Positions 26,998-61,744 of a stretch of DNA of 64,000 bases are shown one piece after another; position 1 is the stretch's first letter, and the number at the start of each line of letters is the position of its first letter. The stretch is taken from the NCBI RefSeq assembly GCF_000002995.4, contig NW_025062476.1:5631001-5695000 (forward strand), read 5' to 3'. Below the pieces are notes generated by a model, which made no database searches, was not told where the DNA came from, and saw only the letters and a program-made list of their open reading frames with translations. Both the position numbers and the translations under genes were made by a program. The stretch comes from Brugia malayi (Eukaryota > Nematoda > Chromadorea > Rhabditida > Onchocercidae).

Positions 26998-29900
26998 CTA
27001 ATAATTTCTGATTGTATTTGAAGAAGCGATAACTTCTTCTTCGTCCACTGATGGTCCAGACGATGAGCTCGCTGTATTCACATTATCTTAAAATATTTTG
27101 TAGATTTATGTTTTTTATCTTTTTATCAAACCAAAAATTGATCTAAAGAATTGTATATCAATCATTTAAAAGTTCGTACCCCGCTGGACTTCGAACTATA
27201 AATGAAATCAATAAAAAATATACGAAATCAAAAATCCCACTTTTAAGAATAATTACTGAGTTACATACCAAAAAGTTTATTAACAATTACGTAAATTAAT
27301 TCACTAATTTTTTTTCAAGTAATTATGCTAAATATTAGTTCTAAAAATGTTCTCACCATGTTTGAAATACTTCAAATTAGTCACTTTTATTTTTGTCCTA
27401 CCAATCGCTTCTCTGCAAATAGTATTTTAAAACTGAAGATTTAATTAGATTAAATATAAACGTACATAAAATCAATTATAATTTAATTTCTCCCATCTAC
27501 TTGCTAGAATGTCTTTTACAATATAAATGAATAACCGCAACGATAAATCTCGAACAACGTCTTCATTCATTTTCCGAAAACCACCCATAGTTAAATGACG
27601 CACAATTTTTGGATTGTAGCACTTTGGATCGGAAACCATCCGGACAAGGAAAGAACGTTTCTGAGACAGTGTTGCCTTCTCTTTTCGCTCCAGCATTTCA
27701 TTTTTGTTAAGACTCGTCCGGTTCGATAGTTAAAATTGTTTTTTATAAATATGATAAATAACGAATAAAGCGAAAGCTTTTTCCTTTTTCTTATTTTTGA
27801 AAAAGAAAGCTAAAAGACTTATCTGTTCGATACACTCTTCTTTCTCTTCCGCGGTTTCCAGTTCTTCATCCTCAGCAAGTGGGCATGAAACCGAATCTTC
27901 TGCAAACTTTCAATTAGATGATACAAATTTAATGCTATGACAGCTTTTTAATCAAAACTTCTTTCTGGTCAACACATTTCTTGAATTCCCAAGCTGGTCT
28001 CATGGCTCATATAAGGTTATCGTGCTTGATCCAGTTATAACTAATATAGTTCCTTTTCACCAGCTACAAATCGTTTATGAGCTCTTATTATTTTGTCGCT
28101 TGTCTATATACTCAACATTTAAGAAAGGGTAGGAAAGTAGGAAGATAGAAAGAGATAGAAAGCTAGATTTTGATTAATTTTAACACGATAAGTTGAAAAG
28201 AGCTCCTTTTATTATTTGTTCGTAAATAAAGGTAAAATAGAAAGATGAAAGAGATACGGTAGATATGTCGGGCTGTTTGTGAAATGAAATCGTAAGCAAT
28301 TTGAATATCTTTTTCAGTGGCATGTTCTGCACAGACACAGAAACGAATCACGAAACGTCCATTTAACGATGCTGGTACCATGTGAATACGGCCAGAAGAA
28401 TTCAACCTTCAAATATTTAGTTTAGAAGCATATCAAAATGAAGCATTGTTGGTTGGGTAGACTCCTAGATAATATTAGAATTCTGTAAAATATTTGGGTA
28501 TATACGATGATGATTGCAATAAAATTTGCAAACTTGGTAAGGAGTGCTTGATTCATTTCTTCGGAAGCAACCATACGAAAACAAACTAAACCAAGAATTA
28601 CATCACCAACAATTTCAAAAATATTATCTGCTCGTATGAGTTGTTCAAATAATTTTGCCAAACGACAGTGCTGCAAATATAGAAAAGAATTGTTAATTGA
28701 GATTTAAATATCAAACGTGTTGTGAAGTGAAATTGGTAATAAAATGAAATCGGAGTTTTCGGAAACTCAACTAGATCTTCAACTAATGTAAGATTTTTTT
28801 TAGTGCCAAATATTTTAATTTAATCAAATTTCATCTTCTTTTCCTTAGACATCTCCATAGTGATATAAAATCTCCCTCCCAACTCTCTTTTGCACTAGTT
28901 CATTGCTTCGTTGTATTCTGACCATAAATGATAAAAAATCAAAAAATGTAGCACCAAACGATTTTAAATGTGACAATTGTTAATCATTTGGACAATAAAT
29001 AATTGAAAAATGTCAAACTCTGCGGATATAACTTTGCAGTCCTTCCACACCATAAACTCGAATTACAAACCACAGTTTCAATGATCGGAAACGACGACTG
29101 AGTGGTATACTCCAGTGACGGTAATCGATTGCTTTGTCTAAACGGTAATTTTGAACAGTATAACAAAAGAATATTAAAATATCAAGGGTGGAAGATCTTA
29201 AAGAAAAGAGCACTGTTTTGAAGGTGGCGTAAGATTAGAGCAGAAAAATTTAACACTGTTGTTAATCAGTGTTTCAAAATTTTCTAAGAAATAAGACTTT
29301 TATAAGATACTGGAATTTCAGAATATGTCAAGGAAAATCAATACCTGTCCAACTGTGTTGCAAATAAAGTGGATCAACAACTAGCGCTTGCGTCAGTTTG
29401 TAACGATCTTTTACCCTAGAAATTTTTTATATTATCTGTAAATAATTCAAAAGGATGTTAAAAAACAATGTAAAGAGTAAACATAGCACAAAAGAAGTGA
29501 TTGATTTTGTAAATTAAGATTCGTGAATATTGCACGAAGTTAGGAGAACAGCCTGGAAACTCTAGGAATTATTACTTCCTTTCTCACTTTTATGAAAACA
29601 AATATTTTGTGATGAAAGTTTGAAAAAGTGCTTTTGTTTAACAGTACAGTGAAATTACCACATTGTGGAACAATCGAAATTGATGAGCATGAATTTATTG
29701 GGATTGGTGTTAAAACTCATTGCATATTCGATTCCTTCCATCAGTGGCCGGAATTCTGGACAGATCATCGCACTTCCACCATATGCTCCATCTACGTGTA
29801 ACCATAAATCATTTTCATGACAGACAGGACCAATTTCGGAGAGAACATCGAACGAGCAGCAAGATGTTGTGCCAAGGGTAGTAGAAACGAAAAATGGTAT

Positions 29901-31613
29901 TAAGCCAAGATTACGATCTTCCTGAAATTGTCACGATTACCTAAAAAAGAGAAAACAAGAATAATCAATTCACTGAAATTGAAGAATCTTAAAGTTTGGT
30001 TTCAGTTAATCATAGGTCGAGAATGTCAAACATAAAATATATAAATAAAATTGCAGAACATAAATTATATAAACAAATGTGTAACCATAAATCATTTTTC
30101 TGGCAAAAGAGATCAGTTTCAAAGCTTTTTAGGACAAGTTTTTAAGTCATAATACCTCTATCGCTAAACGTAGTGTTTTGCCGCGTAAACGAAACTTTGT
30201 GTCAGTATCCAAAATTTTCAACTTGACCATCCCGATCATGCAAGCTTTCTCGACTGATGAATGAGCCTTTAAATCATTTCATTAATCTTTTCAAGTACAA
30301 ATATCTTAAAAGCGCTGCTAATATTTTCTAAATTAGAATATCAAACTTCAGTTTATATTTAATAGTTTATTTAATTCCAATTATTAAAAAGTCAATTAAA
30401 GTAAGCAAGTGAGAAAAGGAAATTGATCAATCACTTCTTTAGAACAGTATGCGACTAATTTTGACAGTAAAAGTCCTTCTTCCACAAATGGAAAACGTTG
30501 CCTAAGCTCTTTAAGCACTTCAAATCGTGCTGCTAGTAACGAAACAAAATTGCATTCACTTGCGGAACCCTGAAACATTATGAAAATAAAGGTCGAGTTT
30601 TAACAATTGGAGAGTTTAGAAAGTTAAAAATTGTTCCAAGTTATTGTTTGAACTATAAATTTGAAAAACTGTAAATTTCTTTCATATGTAAATTGGTACC
30701 ACAGCATTCTTCAGGACAAGATTTACCTGTATGACACCGCCACCTTTTCCGTTTTCGGTAAATGGCAAAAAAGCATCTGGCAAACCGATCATTCGACCAA
30801 ACCAATCCAACATGATTATTTCTAGCTCTGTCATCGCAGGACACGCCGCCTAGAAAAAAATTAATTGTCTGACAAATGATTTTTTATTGTCTTTTAAAGC
30901 AAAATAAAATGTAAATTCACCCAGGAAAAGCCAACTGCACCGATGGCATCTGAAATCATATCAGCCAAAAGATTCGGAAAGGCATTTCCAGCCGGAAAGT
31001 AGGCATGAAATCGAGGGTGTTGCCAGTGAGTAATCTGAAAACAGGTTTGGAATCAATTTGTTCCTCACAACTTTCTGATATGATTTTTAGTCTACAAACT
31101 ACGGAAAAATATAAAAATATGACTTTTCCTCTAAAAAACTTTCAAACTAGTTGCACTAAATCTAATGTAATTCGTTATTCTTTTAAAAAGCATTCATTAC
31201 GGTCACAAAAGACCCTTTCCTGATTAATAATTTCTTGTATTTAGTCCTAGAATAGATTCAAGTGTCATGAAGTTCAATTTACCCCAGGCATAATATATCT
31301 GTCGAAATCACTAATAACGTCCTCGAATGCTTCCGCATGTTGAGGTGCCATATTGGGTAACAGATTACGTAGATATCCGGGTTCGATTGCTGGTACCACA
31401 CGTCTCTTTTGTATATTTTCAATATAATCCGCGATGTAGTCAACTACTTCTTTGCCATATTTTCGGAACTCGGTACTACTCATACCGCCTGTTTCTAGAA
31501 AGAGGAGAAAACACTTATGTTAGGCATTTGCTGCAGATACAAGAATTTTAAATAGAGTAGTAACAGATAATTTTACATAACCTACTTTTCGGCTGCCACT
31601 TCTTGCTTTCCAT
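26998..31613 (-). CDS. tdc-1: Tyrosine decarboxylase (PLP-dependent, tyramine synthesis)
   Basis: Fourteen exons (minus): 31613-31586, 31494-31283, 31034-30921, 30849-30727, 30569-30435, 30266-30156, 29921-29659, 29415-29345, 29137-29019, 28670-28534, 28406-28258, 27899-27836, 27712-27501, 27086-26998; 608 aa in phase. It is a group II aromatic amino-acid decarboxylase. Visible landmarks are [29 protein letters not shown] (cofactor-stacking His), [22 protein letters not shown] (Asp to PLP nitrogen), and SFNTNPNKF with the PLP lysine. DPLYLQHS carries the catalytic-loop Tyr, and [15 protein letters not shown] follows. [18 protein letters not shown] and the tail [18 protein letters not shown] point to tyrosine decarboxylase rather than DOPA or histidine decarboxylase. 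Its expected job is conversion of tyrosine to tyramine, the octopamine precursor, in neurons. The protein ends in a Ser-rich, acidic tail. The nine-codon first exon (MESKKWQPK) is less certain; an internal Met follows at 31483. Confidence 0.93.
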
Positions 31614-34600
31614 TTATGAATTTGAAAATGTTTGCTCCACCGATTCTTCAAGTTATTAATCAGCAAAAGAACAATAGCTAAAAGAATAAGAAGTTGGTTA
31701 ATTGAATATAAAAGCAAATAAAATCAAGCAAGTTGCTTTCAGTTTATAAAATCCATTAGCCATTTCCCGACCTAATTAAATAGTAAAGAAGGCATCATGA
31801 AGAAATCAGAACAAAGCTGCATTTGCATTATCTTCACAAATTAAATATGCTCTCATCACACATCTGTTTCTGACAACTATTTAGATTGCTATCCACGCTC
31901 GAAAGCATTTTGACATTTTTATCCAAAATTCATGCTATTTTGGTTCATTTTCTTTTTCTCAAGAAGCTAAAAAACATAAAGATATGGTAGGCCATTCTCT
32001 GAATAAGCAATTTTATGAGCTAAAATAAGGTCAGATAGACCAGTCTGAGATACTGTACTCAATATTAGATCAAATCTCAATGCATCAAGATAATATCTTT
32101 ACAAGTGAACAGAAATTTAAAATAAAATATTTATACAGTGATTTTCCATTCATTATTTTTATTACCGGTCTGAAACAATGTCGATGCATTTTGCATTAAT
32201 ATCAGCTACACAAGAGGAAATCTCCACTGATGCAGCAACGAACAGTTAGGGACAGAAGTTATCTCAAACAAAACTGTTTTCAAAAAACACTGTTTGTTCC
32301 AAGTTCACAGCTAAAAACGACTAAATCAGTTCTGTTTAGATGGTAACAACAAAAAAGTCATTTATCTCCTCGCAGATTAATTAATAAGTGTTTTACTTTT
32401 ATTCACAACTAAGGAAACTATTTATGTCCGAATATATAAAGCCTCTGTGACACATATAATGAAAAATTTATCTATGCAGTCATCCTATTGCTATGACACT
32501 AAGTAAAATGTTTTCCAAATAAATATGCAAATTAAATTTATTTTAGATGACGTATTTTGCATTACTTGGCTTATTAAAAGCCAGCTTTCTATTCAAGTTT
32601 CAAGCATTGAAATTTATCACGGAAGACATTACAGTTATAAATACTACAGTGCCATTCCTTAATAAAATATCAAAAATCCTTCAATCGTTAAAAACGGCGT
32701 ACTGCTAAACGTACCTTTTCTAAATATTTGTTTATCACCATTTTTATCACTACTTTTATCATCTTACGTATTGCATTAAAATTCATTGGACTACTCATGT
32801 AAATATGAAATATTACTTAAATTATATGCAGGATGCGAATGAAGAAAAAACTGAAGTGAAATGGAATCAGTTCTACACAATCCCTTGAGAATTTATATCT
32901 AGACTTGGGTTTTATGCGTATTTTTCCAAGTCTATAATTATGTTCTACTAAAAGTCGACATTATTTGAGGTTTATTCCGAAGAAGACGTTTAATTCCTCG
33001 ATGTTCAGGGTAATTTGGAAGTAACTTGATAAATCCCGGTTTTGTTATAAGTGAGTTCTTTCCATCGGTGCACGAATGTGAAGCTTGCGAAATATTTGTG
33101 AAGAACATTTGTTATATTTTGAGAGTAAAATAAAAGTTAGTATTTCAGTTAATAGTACCTTATAATGGTTGGTTTTGAAATGCAGCCTTGTGCCTTTTGG
33201 TTGTTGGCTCAATCTCATTGGCGAACGAAAGAGAAAAATAAATTGGCGAACAACAGGTAAACAACAGTTCATAGAGGAAATAAAGGTCAAGAGCATATGA
33301 ATAATAGTATATGCTGCAGGAAGTGTCAAGAAGTTTAAAATAAGAAAGAATCGCCCGTTCAATTTGTGCATTTCTTTTGATTGCATACAAAATGAAAGAG
33401 ATGCTTGTTGATAGGATTGATTTCGTTCCACTATTGACTTTACAATTTTAATAAGCATTTGCAACGGATCAAAGCACAGCTTTCCCCTTGATATCCTTGG
33501 CATTTAAGCCATACGATTTCAGTCAAATATTTTTGCACGTTATTATTTTAAGCAAACTAGCACATCATTGATTACAAAATATTAATAGTATCAGTGAACT
33601 TATATGAGCTGTGAATCCGAACAGATAAAGTATATACAAACTTGCACATCTGCACTACTACCGAAAGATAATCGAACATTGGCCTTTCTATCTTCTGTTT
33701 AATGCGGTCATAACCTCCTTTCTCACCACATCTAAATGACCGTCATTGTGAGGAACACATTGATGCGCACCTGCAGAGACGTCTTCGTCTCCTTCCTTCG
33801 AGCACATCGCTGCTGATTTGTTCAAGGACAATCAGTGGATTTCAACTGGAAGTGTGCATTTGTTTATTTGTAAATTGCTGATTTCTCTTTTGTGTAAATT
33901 GCTAAGATTTCACCATCTTTGAACGTGATATTATCAGCTTTAATGAAGAAAAGTAGCGCGAATAACGCGAGTTGTGTTGTACCAGTCCAGTTTGTCTCGA
34001 ATTCTCTCCTCATCTTTTTTACCACATTTCTTTGATTTCTCTTCAATACTTTGCATTAGATAGCATTCGATATCAGTGGCATTTCAAGACCGTCGGAACA
34101 AAATATCACTGTAACGGCTTTTTCTGTTAAAAGTTGAAATAATGATCCCACAGTCTTGATATATTTATCTATCAATAGCTGAATCACTCGCTATTACCTA
34201 CCGTTGAAGATAGAGAAGCTGTGGTTCAATTTAGATAGTGGAGACTATACCTGCTATAACGACTACTTTTTTTTTGTTAAAATACATGAAATACCTTCGA
34301 CATTCACGTAATATTTTCAAAATTTGTATCTCATCAGCAGTTTGAAAAAATAGTCACATTTATTGTTTAAATCCATACTGTTTCGGATGAAGTAACTTAT
34401 CTGTGAGAAATAATTTGTTTATCAACAATATGGACTAAGTTTGAAATTATTCAGCTATATGTCATTCAACTTCAACTATATATTTTCTAACTTTTTCTCA
34501 TTTAGAACAGAGGGGAAGGAATTGAGGAAGTGAAGTGTTATCATTTGCTGATGCAGCTACCGCAATGTAATTTTCTAGTTGAATTTAACATAAATTTTGC

Positions 34601-37600
34601 GGAGCACGTATATGGAGAAATGGTAATCCAAAATTAAAGAATTATTTCATAGGAAATCCGTTTCTGGTACATTGATGTTAGTATTTTCAAAAGGAGGGGG
34701 ACAAATCTCAAAAAAAGCATACGAAGACGTCTGAAGAGGTCCATTGGTTCTTTTATTTAATATGCTTTTTTCGGCCTTATGCTTTCTTTCTGCGTAAAAC
34801 TTTAAAAAACAAAATGAAATGTAACTTCTGTTTATTGCAAAATGAAAATCACGGAAGTAAAATTCGACTTGTATTCGTCATTTAATTTCAATCATGCCAC
34901 TTGTTAAGAACCATAAAATGCCACATTTAGATTACATTTAATGATATGTTAGAACATCACATTCATATATTCGAGTTAATTAACTCTTTGTAAATAGGTA
35001 ATCTTCTGAAAGTTTGGTCATTGCCTACTTCGAATTGTTAATACCTGTCAGTACTACCAACCTAAACTAAAGAATATCTTTCAGTAGAATGCTACACCAA
35101 CCTAAACTAACTAAAAATTAAGCGGATTTAGGGAAGTATCTAACTTTCGATCATTTAATAGAATAATCATTTGAAATTGTTGCGCTAACTTACTTCAGGT
35201 CTTTATTTGAATAAAGAGTGGAAATATTTTACACAGAGTCACTATTAAACAATAATTATGGCACAGATTATGTTTCCCATTGCTCAGGGATCATAAAATC
35301 AGAAGATGGGGAGTTAATAACAGTGTGTCGCATTAGACCTTCTGTTCTCTGCCTACTACCGCGCTTCAACATTTCAACATTCCTCCGATCGTTCAATTTT
35401 TATTATTTTTACCCTTAAAAATGTTGAAACTTCATTGATTCATTTTCTATCTCTTGTCCTCATCTATGGCTTACTTATAATTTACGGAGTTTCGAAGAAA
35501 CTTCATATTCGATAAAATTTCGAGTAATGATTAAGTGATCCAAATAGACATTATCAAGTAAGATATTTATCAATTAGCCTGAAATTGACCTTATTAGAGC
35601 CTCCACAATGATCTCATGTTCTCTGAACACACTGAAGTCTTACACTTTCTGCAAAATTAATAACTGTATATATTATATATAAATAAGCTTCAATTAAACC
35701 GCTTTTCGCGCACAGTCATGATTCCATTTCGATTCCATTTATTTGGCATTTCAAATAAAATTTCCAATGCGTAATGATGCGCTCCGTTGTAGCGCTTTAT
35801 TCTTCCCTGATGATCGTAACAACTCATTGTTCACTTCTCCGATTTCTCTAATTCTCCGTTTAATTTTGTTTGTTCGGCTTTTCAAAATTTTTCTTTGGCT
35901 GCTTTCATATTCTTAGGCGAAAGACATTCATCAATTTTTCATGATATTTAGTTCCATTCCATCGTTTAGGCGCAATATAGAAAAGAAATAAGATAACAAA
36001 TGATTTTCACAAGGCAAAATTTCTACATTTGTAAGAAGAGACATAAGTTGGTAATAAAATATTCTATGTGTTATGGAAATATACTTGGAGTCGTCTTCGA
36101 TCATTGTTAATTTTTTACTTCCATATTCATCAATGGAGTTAGTAATTGTTGCATTGTATAGAAATAGGGAATGTTTCAATACCAGAAAGCTATTCATCAT
36201 TTTCTAAGTAGTTTTAGACTACCCCATTTTCTATCCGATCATTTGTCTTGGTGAATATAACTCTCTTTTTTTTTTCTCATCACGGAAAAATTCTTCAAAA
36301 ATCGGAAATCGACTTTTCATCGATATACCGAAGATGATCTTATTGCTATCCAGCCAACCAGTTATTGATTAACGACATATTCTTTTGAATTTTTGGACAA
36401 ATAGTTATAACAATATTGACAGTGATAAGGATGACAATAAGTAGATAGTTATGATCAAGACAAATACTATATATATATATATAGCAATATCATAGTTTTT
36501 TTTTTTTTCCTGGCCTAATTAAGATTACAGTGAATAACCGATATAAGACGTAAGACGATCGAAGGGTCATCTTTTAAAAACTTCAATGATAAGAAATGAA
36601 GGAAATAGTTCTATTTATGATACAGTTAGTTATTTCAAGTTGTACAAAGTTGATATTGGCTTTATTTTGTTCTCTTTGATGGAGCGCATGGATTGGAACA
36701 TTGACGACGGAAATGGTAAGTTGTTCCGAAAAGGTGAAATGCTGTCAAAAATGTTCACTTCCGGTCCATTTTTGTATGCCGCCAGTTTACGACCAGCAAA
36801 TAGTTTTTAAACTCTTTTTCTACAATATATGTTATATATGAAAACACCAGTGCTTTTACATACCTCTACTCTATTAGCTAGCATTCATTGATGATACAAT
36901 GTGTGCTATGTAAATAAATTATCTTTACCAAATGTGTCCTTTAGGAAGTGAAGATAGTAAAAGTTAAGTTGAAGTGTCATTCAACGGATTTTGATAAACA
37001 GATTGCATTCTCAGAATTATTTATTATAACTATTTATTCACATCCTGCAGTTAGAGTTGTTAAATTCTACAAGAGTAACCGGTTTGTTCCACTGTACATT
37101 CTCACCCTATTATCGCTTTATCATCACTTCGTAATATTATTACAATTTCTTTACAGATCACGCAATCATCTCATGGAGTACATCATGATCTTATCAGTCA
37201 GTAACTTTTCCCCTTTGTCCAAATTTTGCAGGGACCAAATTTCTTTGGAACAGCAATTCGGAAGCAATAAAAAGAAGTTTTGTACAAAACTTCTATGTCC
37301 GTAGTAAAATTTCTGGTTGGCATTTAAATAAAATCACGACGGCCGACTTTTTCAGTGCTTTGCAAATATAAAGTAGTCGATAGAATTACGATACATCACT
37401 ACCTGCCATCGTCCGATTCACGCTTTTACTATTTGTCAGCTCTGTCTACTGTCACTGCACTATCCTAATTCAGTTCAATTTGATTTCATTTAATTTATTA
37501 ATTCATTTATAAAAAATAGACGGAGTTATTACATCCACTGCGAAATTTGAAATTTACTGCAGCAAGATCGATTCTTACTAATAAAGAAGATTAAAAAATT

Positions 37601-39245
37601 TGATGTACTGTGATCACAACTATTCTTTAGGACTTTGCATTTCTTTTATTTATTCATATTCATTTCTAATTTATTTCACCGTATCCTTGTCTTTTTGGAT
37701 TTCGCTTATATATTATTATCTCTCCATAGTCAGAAATTGTGCTTTTTAAAGTAAATTAGTTTAAACATAAAACGATTTCAAATCTCAGTGTTTGTCTACT
37801 TTTCTAAACGAGATCGTATTGTGTGTCAACAAAGAAAGTTACGGATAAAAAAAAAAATAAAATGAAAGAAGTTGTTGATGAAAAACGAAGAAATGGAGAT
37901 TATATGCCAGTGATTACAAGAAATTAAGTACTATGAACATCTGTTTCAATTAAAAGTGTTTCTTCAATTTTCCTTTCAAATTTGAAACTGTGAGTCAGAA
38001 ATAGAGGCTGACACGAAATATTTTGAAGTCGTTATTAGTTTTTCAAAAATAAATTATTTCAGTTTTGCTGATGAAGTATTTTTATACTGTTTCAATTTTT
38101 ATGCTTTCCAAATTCAGTGGTAAAGCTGTGTATAATCAGGTCGTTATGTTTATTTTACATTATCTCGAAATTTTGAAAAAACCAGGAACAAAACTTTGTA
38201 ATACTTACAGTCATATTTCATTGTTTCAAGATGAGGAGAATTTTACCTGTGCTGTTAGAAATTTTATCAGAAGCATGCAGCAAATTTGTTTAAGTTAAAA
38301 TTTAACTTATAAGGATGTTAAATACTATCAAATTGGAAGTTTTATTATTCCTTCATTCTCTTCACTTGTTTCAAAGGAATTTCAGTAGCAACTTTCGTTT
38401 GTATTCTGAATTAAAATGTGACGATGTGAATATTTTTCTTTTTCCTACATTATTACTCGGCTGTCCGATAAAAATTTTCAGTGCTTTTCAAATGCGATGA
38501 TAAAGTCGAACACAGCCAGAGCATGTTTATTTCACATTGCCTCAAGTTTTTTCGTGTGTCTGTTTTATGACTTTCTTATAAGATACCAAAAATTTGAATA
38601 CTGTAACTGTTTAAAAATATTATTCCTCGTTTAAACTGCAGTAATAATCATGGCTTTATATTACGGACATTCTTTGGTAGAATCAATTTATTTAAACTTT
38701 GCAAAAGCTTTTAATACTTCGAAGTTTTTTTGATTTTTTTAATAAATTAATGCAGTTAGGAACTAATTGTTCCTGGCCGATATATTTTGTGATCATATAG
38801 TTCAGTCGTTTCTATTAGCCGTCAAAATTCAGAGAGTAAACTGAAGTATTTTTTAGAGTTAAATAATGGTGATTCAACATGCTTCAATGAAATTTTCGAT
38901 CGAAATGATTCAGTTGAAAAAGCAAATGCCTTTGATCAACATATTTTGTTGCCATAATTGTTAATCCATCTTCTTTTATTGGATGAAATAAATCTTTTAT
39001 AGTATGATCGATAACAGCGAATATTCAACGATAGCCAAGATCGTTTTTAATAAGGTCGAGATATGAAGTCCAATTTAGACTTAAGAGAAATATTTTCTGA
39101 TGCCACTGGTACAATAATCGTTCATTTTACTGTCATAATTGCCCGAGCTGTCATTTATTCTGAAGTTATTAAGTTGAAAAATGTACTAAAAAAATTTCTG
39201 AAGTACTATTTTATATTGCATTTAATTGGTACAACAAATTCACAG
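31614..39245. other. Long region without a confirmed gene, upstream of both flanking genes
   Basis: About 7.6 kb separates the decarboxylase (reading left) from the receptor phosphatase (reading right), so it should hold both promoters and the missing 5' exons of the phosphatase. Candidate fragments: 38231-38287, an ATG directly after TTGTTTCAAG with a weak signal-like MRRILPVLLEIL; 38868 onward, NNGDSTCFNEIFDRNDSVEK; and about 39081-39141, EIFSDATGTIIVHFT. I could not chain these with certainty. Nothing else with family signal was seen. Confidence 0.4.
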
Positions 39246-59648
<20,403 letters not shown>

Positions 59649-60419
59649 TGGCTTTCTAACATTTTGTATTATATTATCTATGAAATACCTGGATGGAACC
59701 TCTATATTGGAACTGAGACGTCATATGTTTTTGATGAATTCGTCATCATGTATTTTTAATGGATTCAGGTCTTATATTTTTTGGATAGCTGGAGATGCAG
59801 TCCTGACTTCCTGGACACAATGTTCTAATGTGTTTATTTTACTTTCTGCAAGGCCTGATTTTTTCATAAGTTTTTTCAAATATTCAAAGTATCACTGAGA
59901 TTAAATGTTAATGAATTCTTATTGCTTAGTCACATTTTAAACAAGCTACCTCATGGTTTGCAATATCCAGTGTTTCCCTGATACTTTTATGACGAAAATT
60001 TTTTTTTCATCCTTGGAAATTTGAAAATATATCGAAATAGTTTCTTTACGGGTTTCTCTTTCCCATGATTTTTAATGTTTTGTAAGAAGTAATGTCTCTG
60101 TGTCGTGTTTCTGTATATTGTTGTTTTGTTGCTCAATGAAATTCAAATTAAAGAATGTGATATATCTCGATATATCCATCAATTCTTCCTACTTCTAAAC
60201 TGACACTTCTAAAATCATTTAAAATGATAAACATTGTTTCTAATTATCCTTCGATCACATCGTGGGATATTCTACTCAAACTTTTTTCTTTTTTATAAAA
60301 TAAGGTAAAATGACTTAAAAATTGCACATCTTAGTGATGAAGTTGTCCTCAAAACAGTACCGATGATTGAACGGCCATACATCGCAACTAAGTTCGTATA
60401 ATTTATCTATTCCTTAAAT
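59649..60419. other. Convergent 3' spacer
   Basis: This lies between the stop of the receptor phosphatase (plus) and the stop of the 115-aa gene (minus). It should contain both 3' UTRs. An open frame at 59614-59898 on the plus strand has no family signal. Confidence 0.5.
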
Positions 60420-61744
60420 CTAAAGTGAGAATTTTATTCCATTAATGTACAAATGACCGGGAGCGAAATTAGAACAATTTGCTTGAACATGAATATGATG
60501 AGTGCTACTCTGACTAACACTGTCGTTAACAAATATTTTGAAGTCTAATATACAACCATTATCCTGATATGAATCCTGAAAAAAAGAAAGACTTGTTATG
60601 GCGATGAATTTTTGTCGAAAATGGGAGTCGGAGTTGATATTCCTTAAAACTGGAACATGTTTTGAGCTTGAATGATTGATTTCTGTCGCTCGAAAGGTGA
60701 CTAACATCTATTTCAACATTGCTTGAGATGATCAGTCGTGGATCAAGGCTTTAGTTTATGATCTATAGACTTTTAAGGATTCAGTAAAAATGTGGTAAAG
60801 AAGGCCTTGACACTGATCACTCTCTGAACTGTTTTATTTAATCCTTTTATTTTTCAATCGTTTTTCGTAAATTGTTAGGTAAGGATTTTGCAATTATCAT
60901 TATCTGAAATTTGCTGATAAAGATTAAAAGAGCAGCACAGTAAATCACCTCAGCTAAGGAAGAATCAATTTTACTTATCAGTGCAACAATTTACTCCAAA
61001 ATTACTGTTGCTGTATAGTGGCAGTATTCAAAAATCATGAAGTTTCTTGCTACCTGTCTTTCTACCTTTCAATCATTTTCTTTGTAGATCAGTCTGTCCA
61101 CTAGAAAAACTCAAACAAGCATGCAAACAAGTGTTGATTGTTAAGGAATTTAGAATAATAAAAATTGAAATCTGAAAGTTAGTCAACATTTCATGTCTTT
61201 CGTATGAGGATATACTTAACCAGTTCCAGTTTTATAGAAGATATGGAGTCCTGACTTAGAAAGGAGATTATGAAGATCATACGTAGGATCTCTCAACTGA
61301 TAAGGTTGATTTACTTGTTGGAACTATTTCTTCAGATTTTATTGTAGGATTGGTACATTTTCGAGATGAAGTTGTGGGCAAATTGCTGCAAAAATGCATG
61401 AAATTTTAAAAGAAAAGTGGAAAGGAATTAAAATGGTGAAAAATTTTTCAATTCTATTAGAAACAGTTATTTTCATTCGTAGTTCATTTGTATTGCAAGG
61501 AAGGGTATTTGAACCTTAAACACACTGAAAGTTAATCGAAGTATTAAAAAACGAGCTTCACAGATTTCGAATCTCCCATATTATTATATTCTCTAATTAA
61601 CAGTAATCGTCTATTGTCATCGGTCATGTAAATGCGATCTGTTTTTCGTAAGTTTTCTTGAAAATCAACAGGGAAACAAAGCAAATCCTCGACACGATCA
61701 GCTGAAAGAATTTTCTTTGAAGCCATATTCTGTCGTAACGACAT
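60420..61744 (-). CDS. Hypothetical 115-aa protein, two exons
   Basis: Exons (minus): 61744-61553 and 60575-60420, both in phase 0. The family is not recognised. The first exon encodes a charged, soluble-looking stretch (ADRVEDLLCFPVDFQEN, DDNRRLLLIREYNN). The second starts after a very strong acceptor (TTTCTTTTTTTCAG) and encodes NGCILDFKIFVNDS and a second Cys, ending FSL. There is no signal peptide or membrane segment. A likely spliced-leader acceptor, CATTTTAG, ends nine bases before the ATG (AG at 61755-61754), which supports the start. The donor could instead be nine bases earlier (61562), removing three residues. A missed middle exon in the 977-bp intron cannot be excluded. It sits downstream of PSME4 on the same strand, about 1 kb away. 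Confidence 0.5.

Noticed and set aside
33045..33503. A 152-codon open frame on the minus strand
   Set aside because: It is long for AT-rich DNA, but has no family signal, no splice support and a composition like translated low-complexity sequence. Left out of the gene list.
36948..37304. Open frame after a TTTAG acceptor near 36.95 kb
   Set aside because: Considered as a 5' exon of the receptor phosphatase, but the hydrophobic stretch is not at an N-terminus and no phase chain to 39.2 kb could be built.
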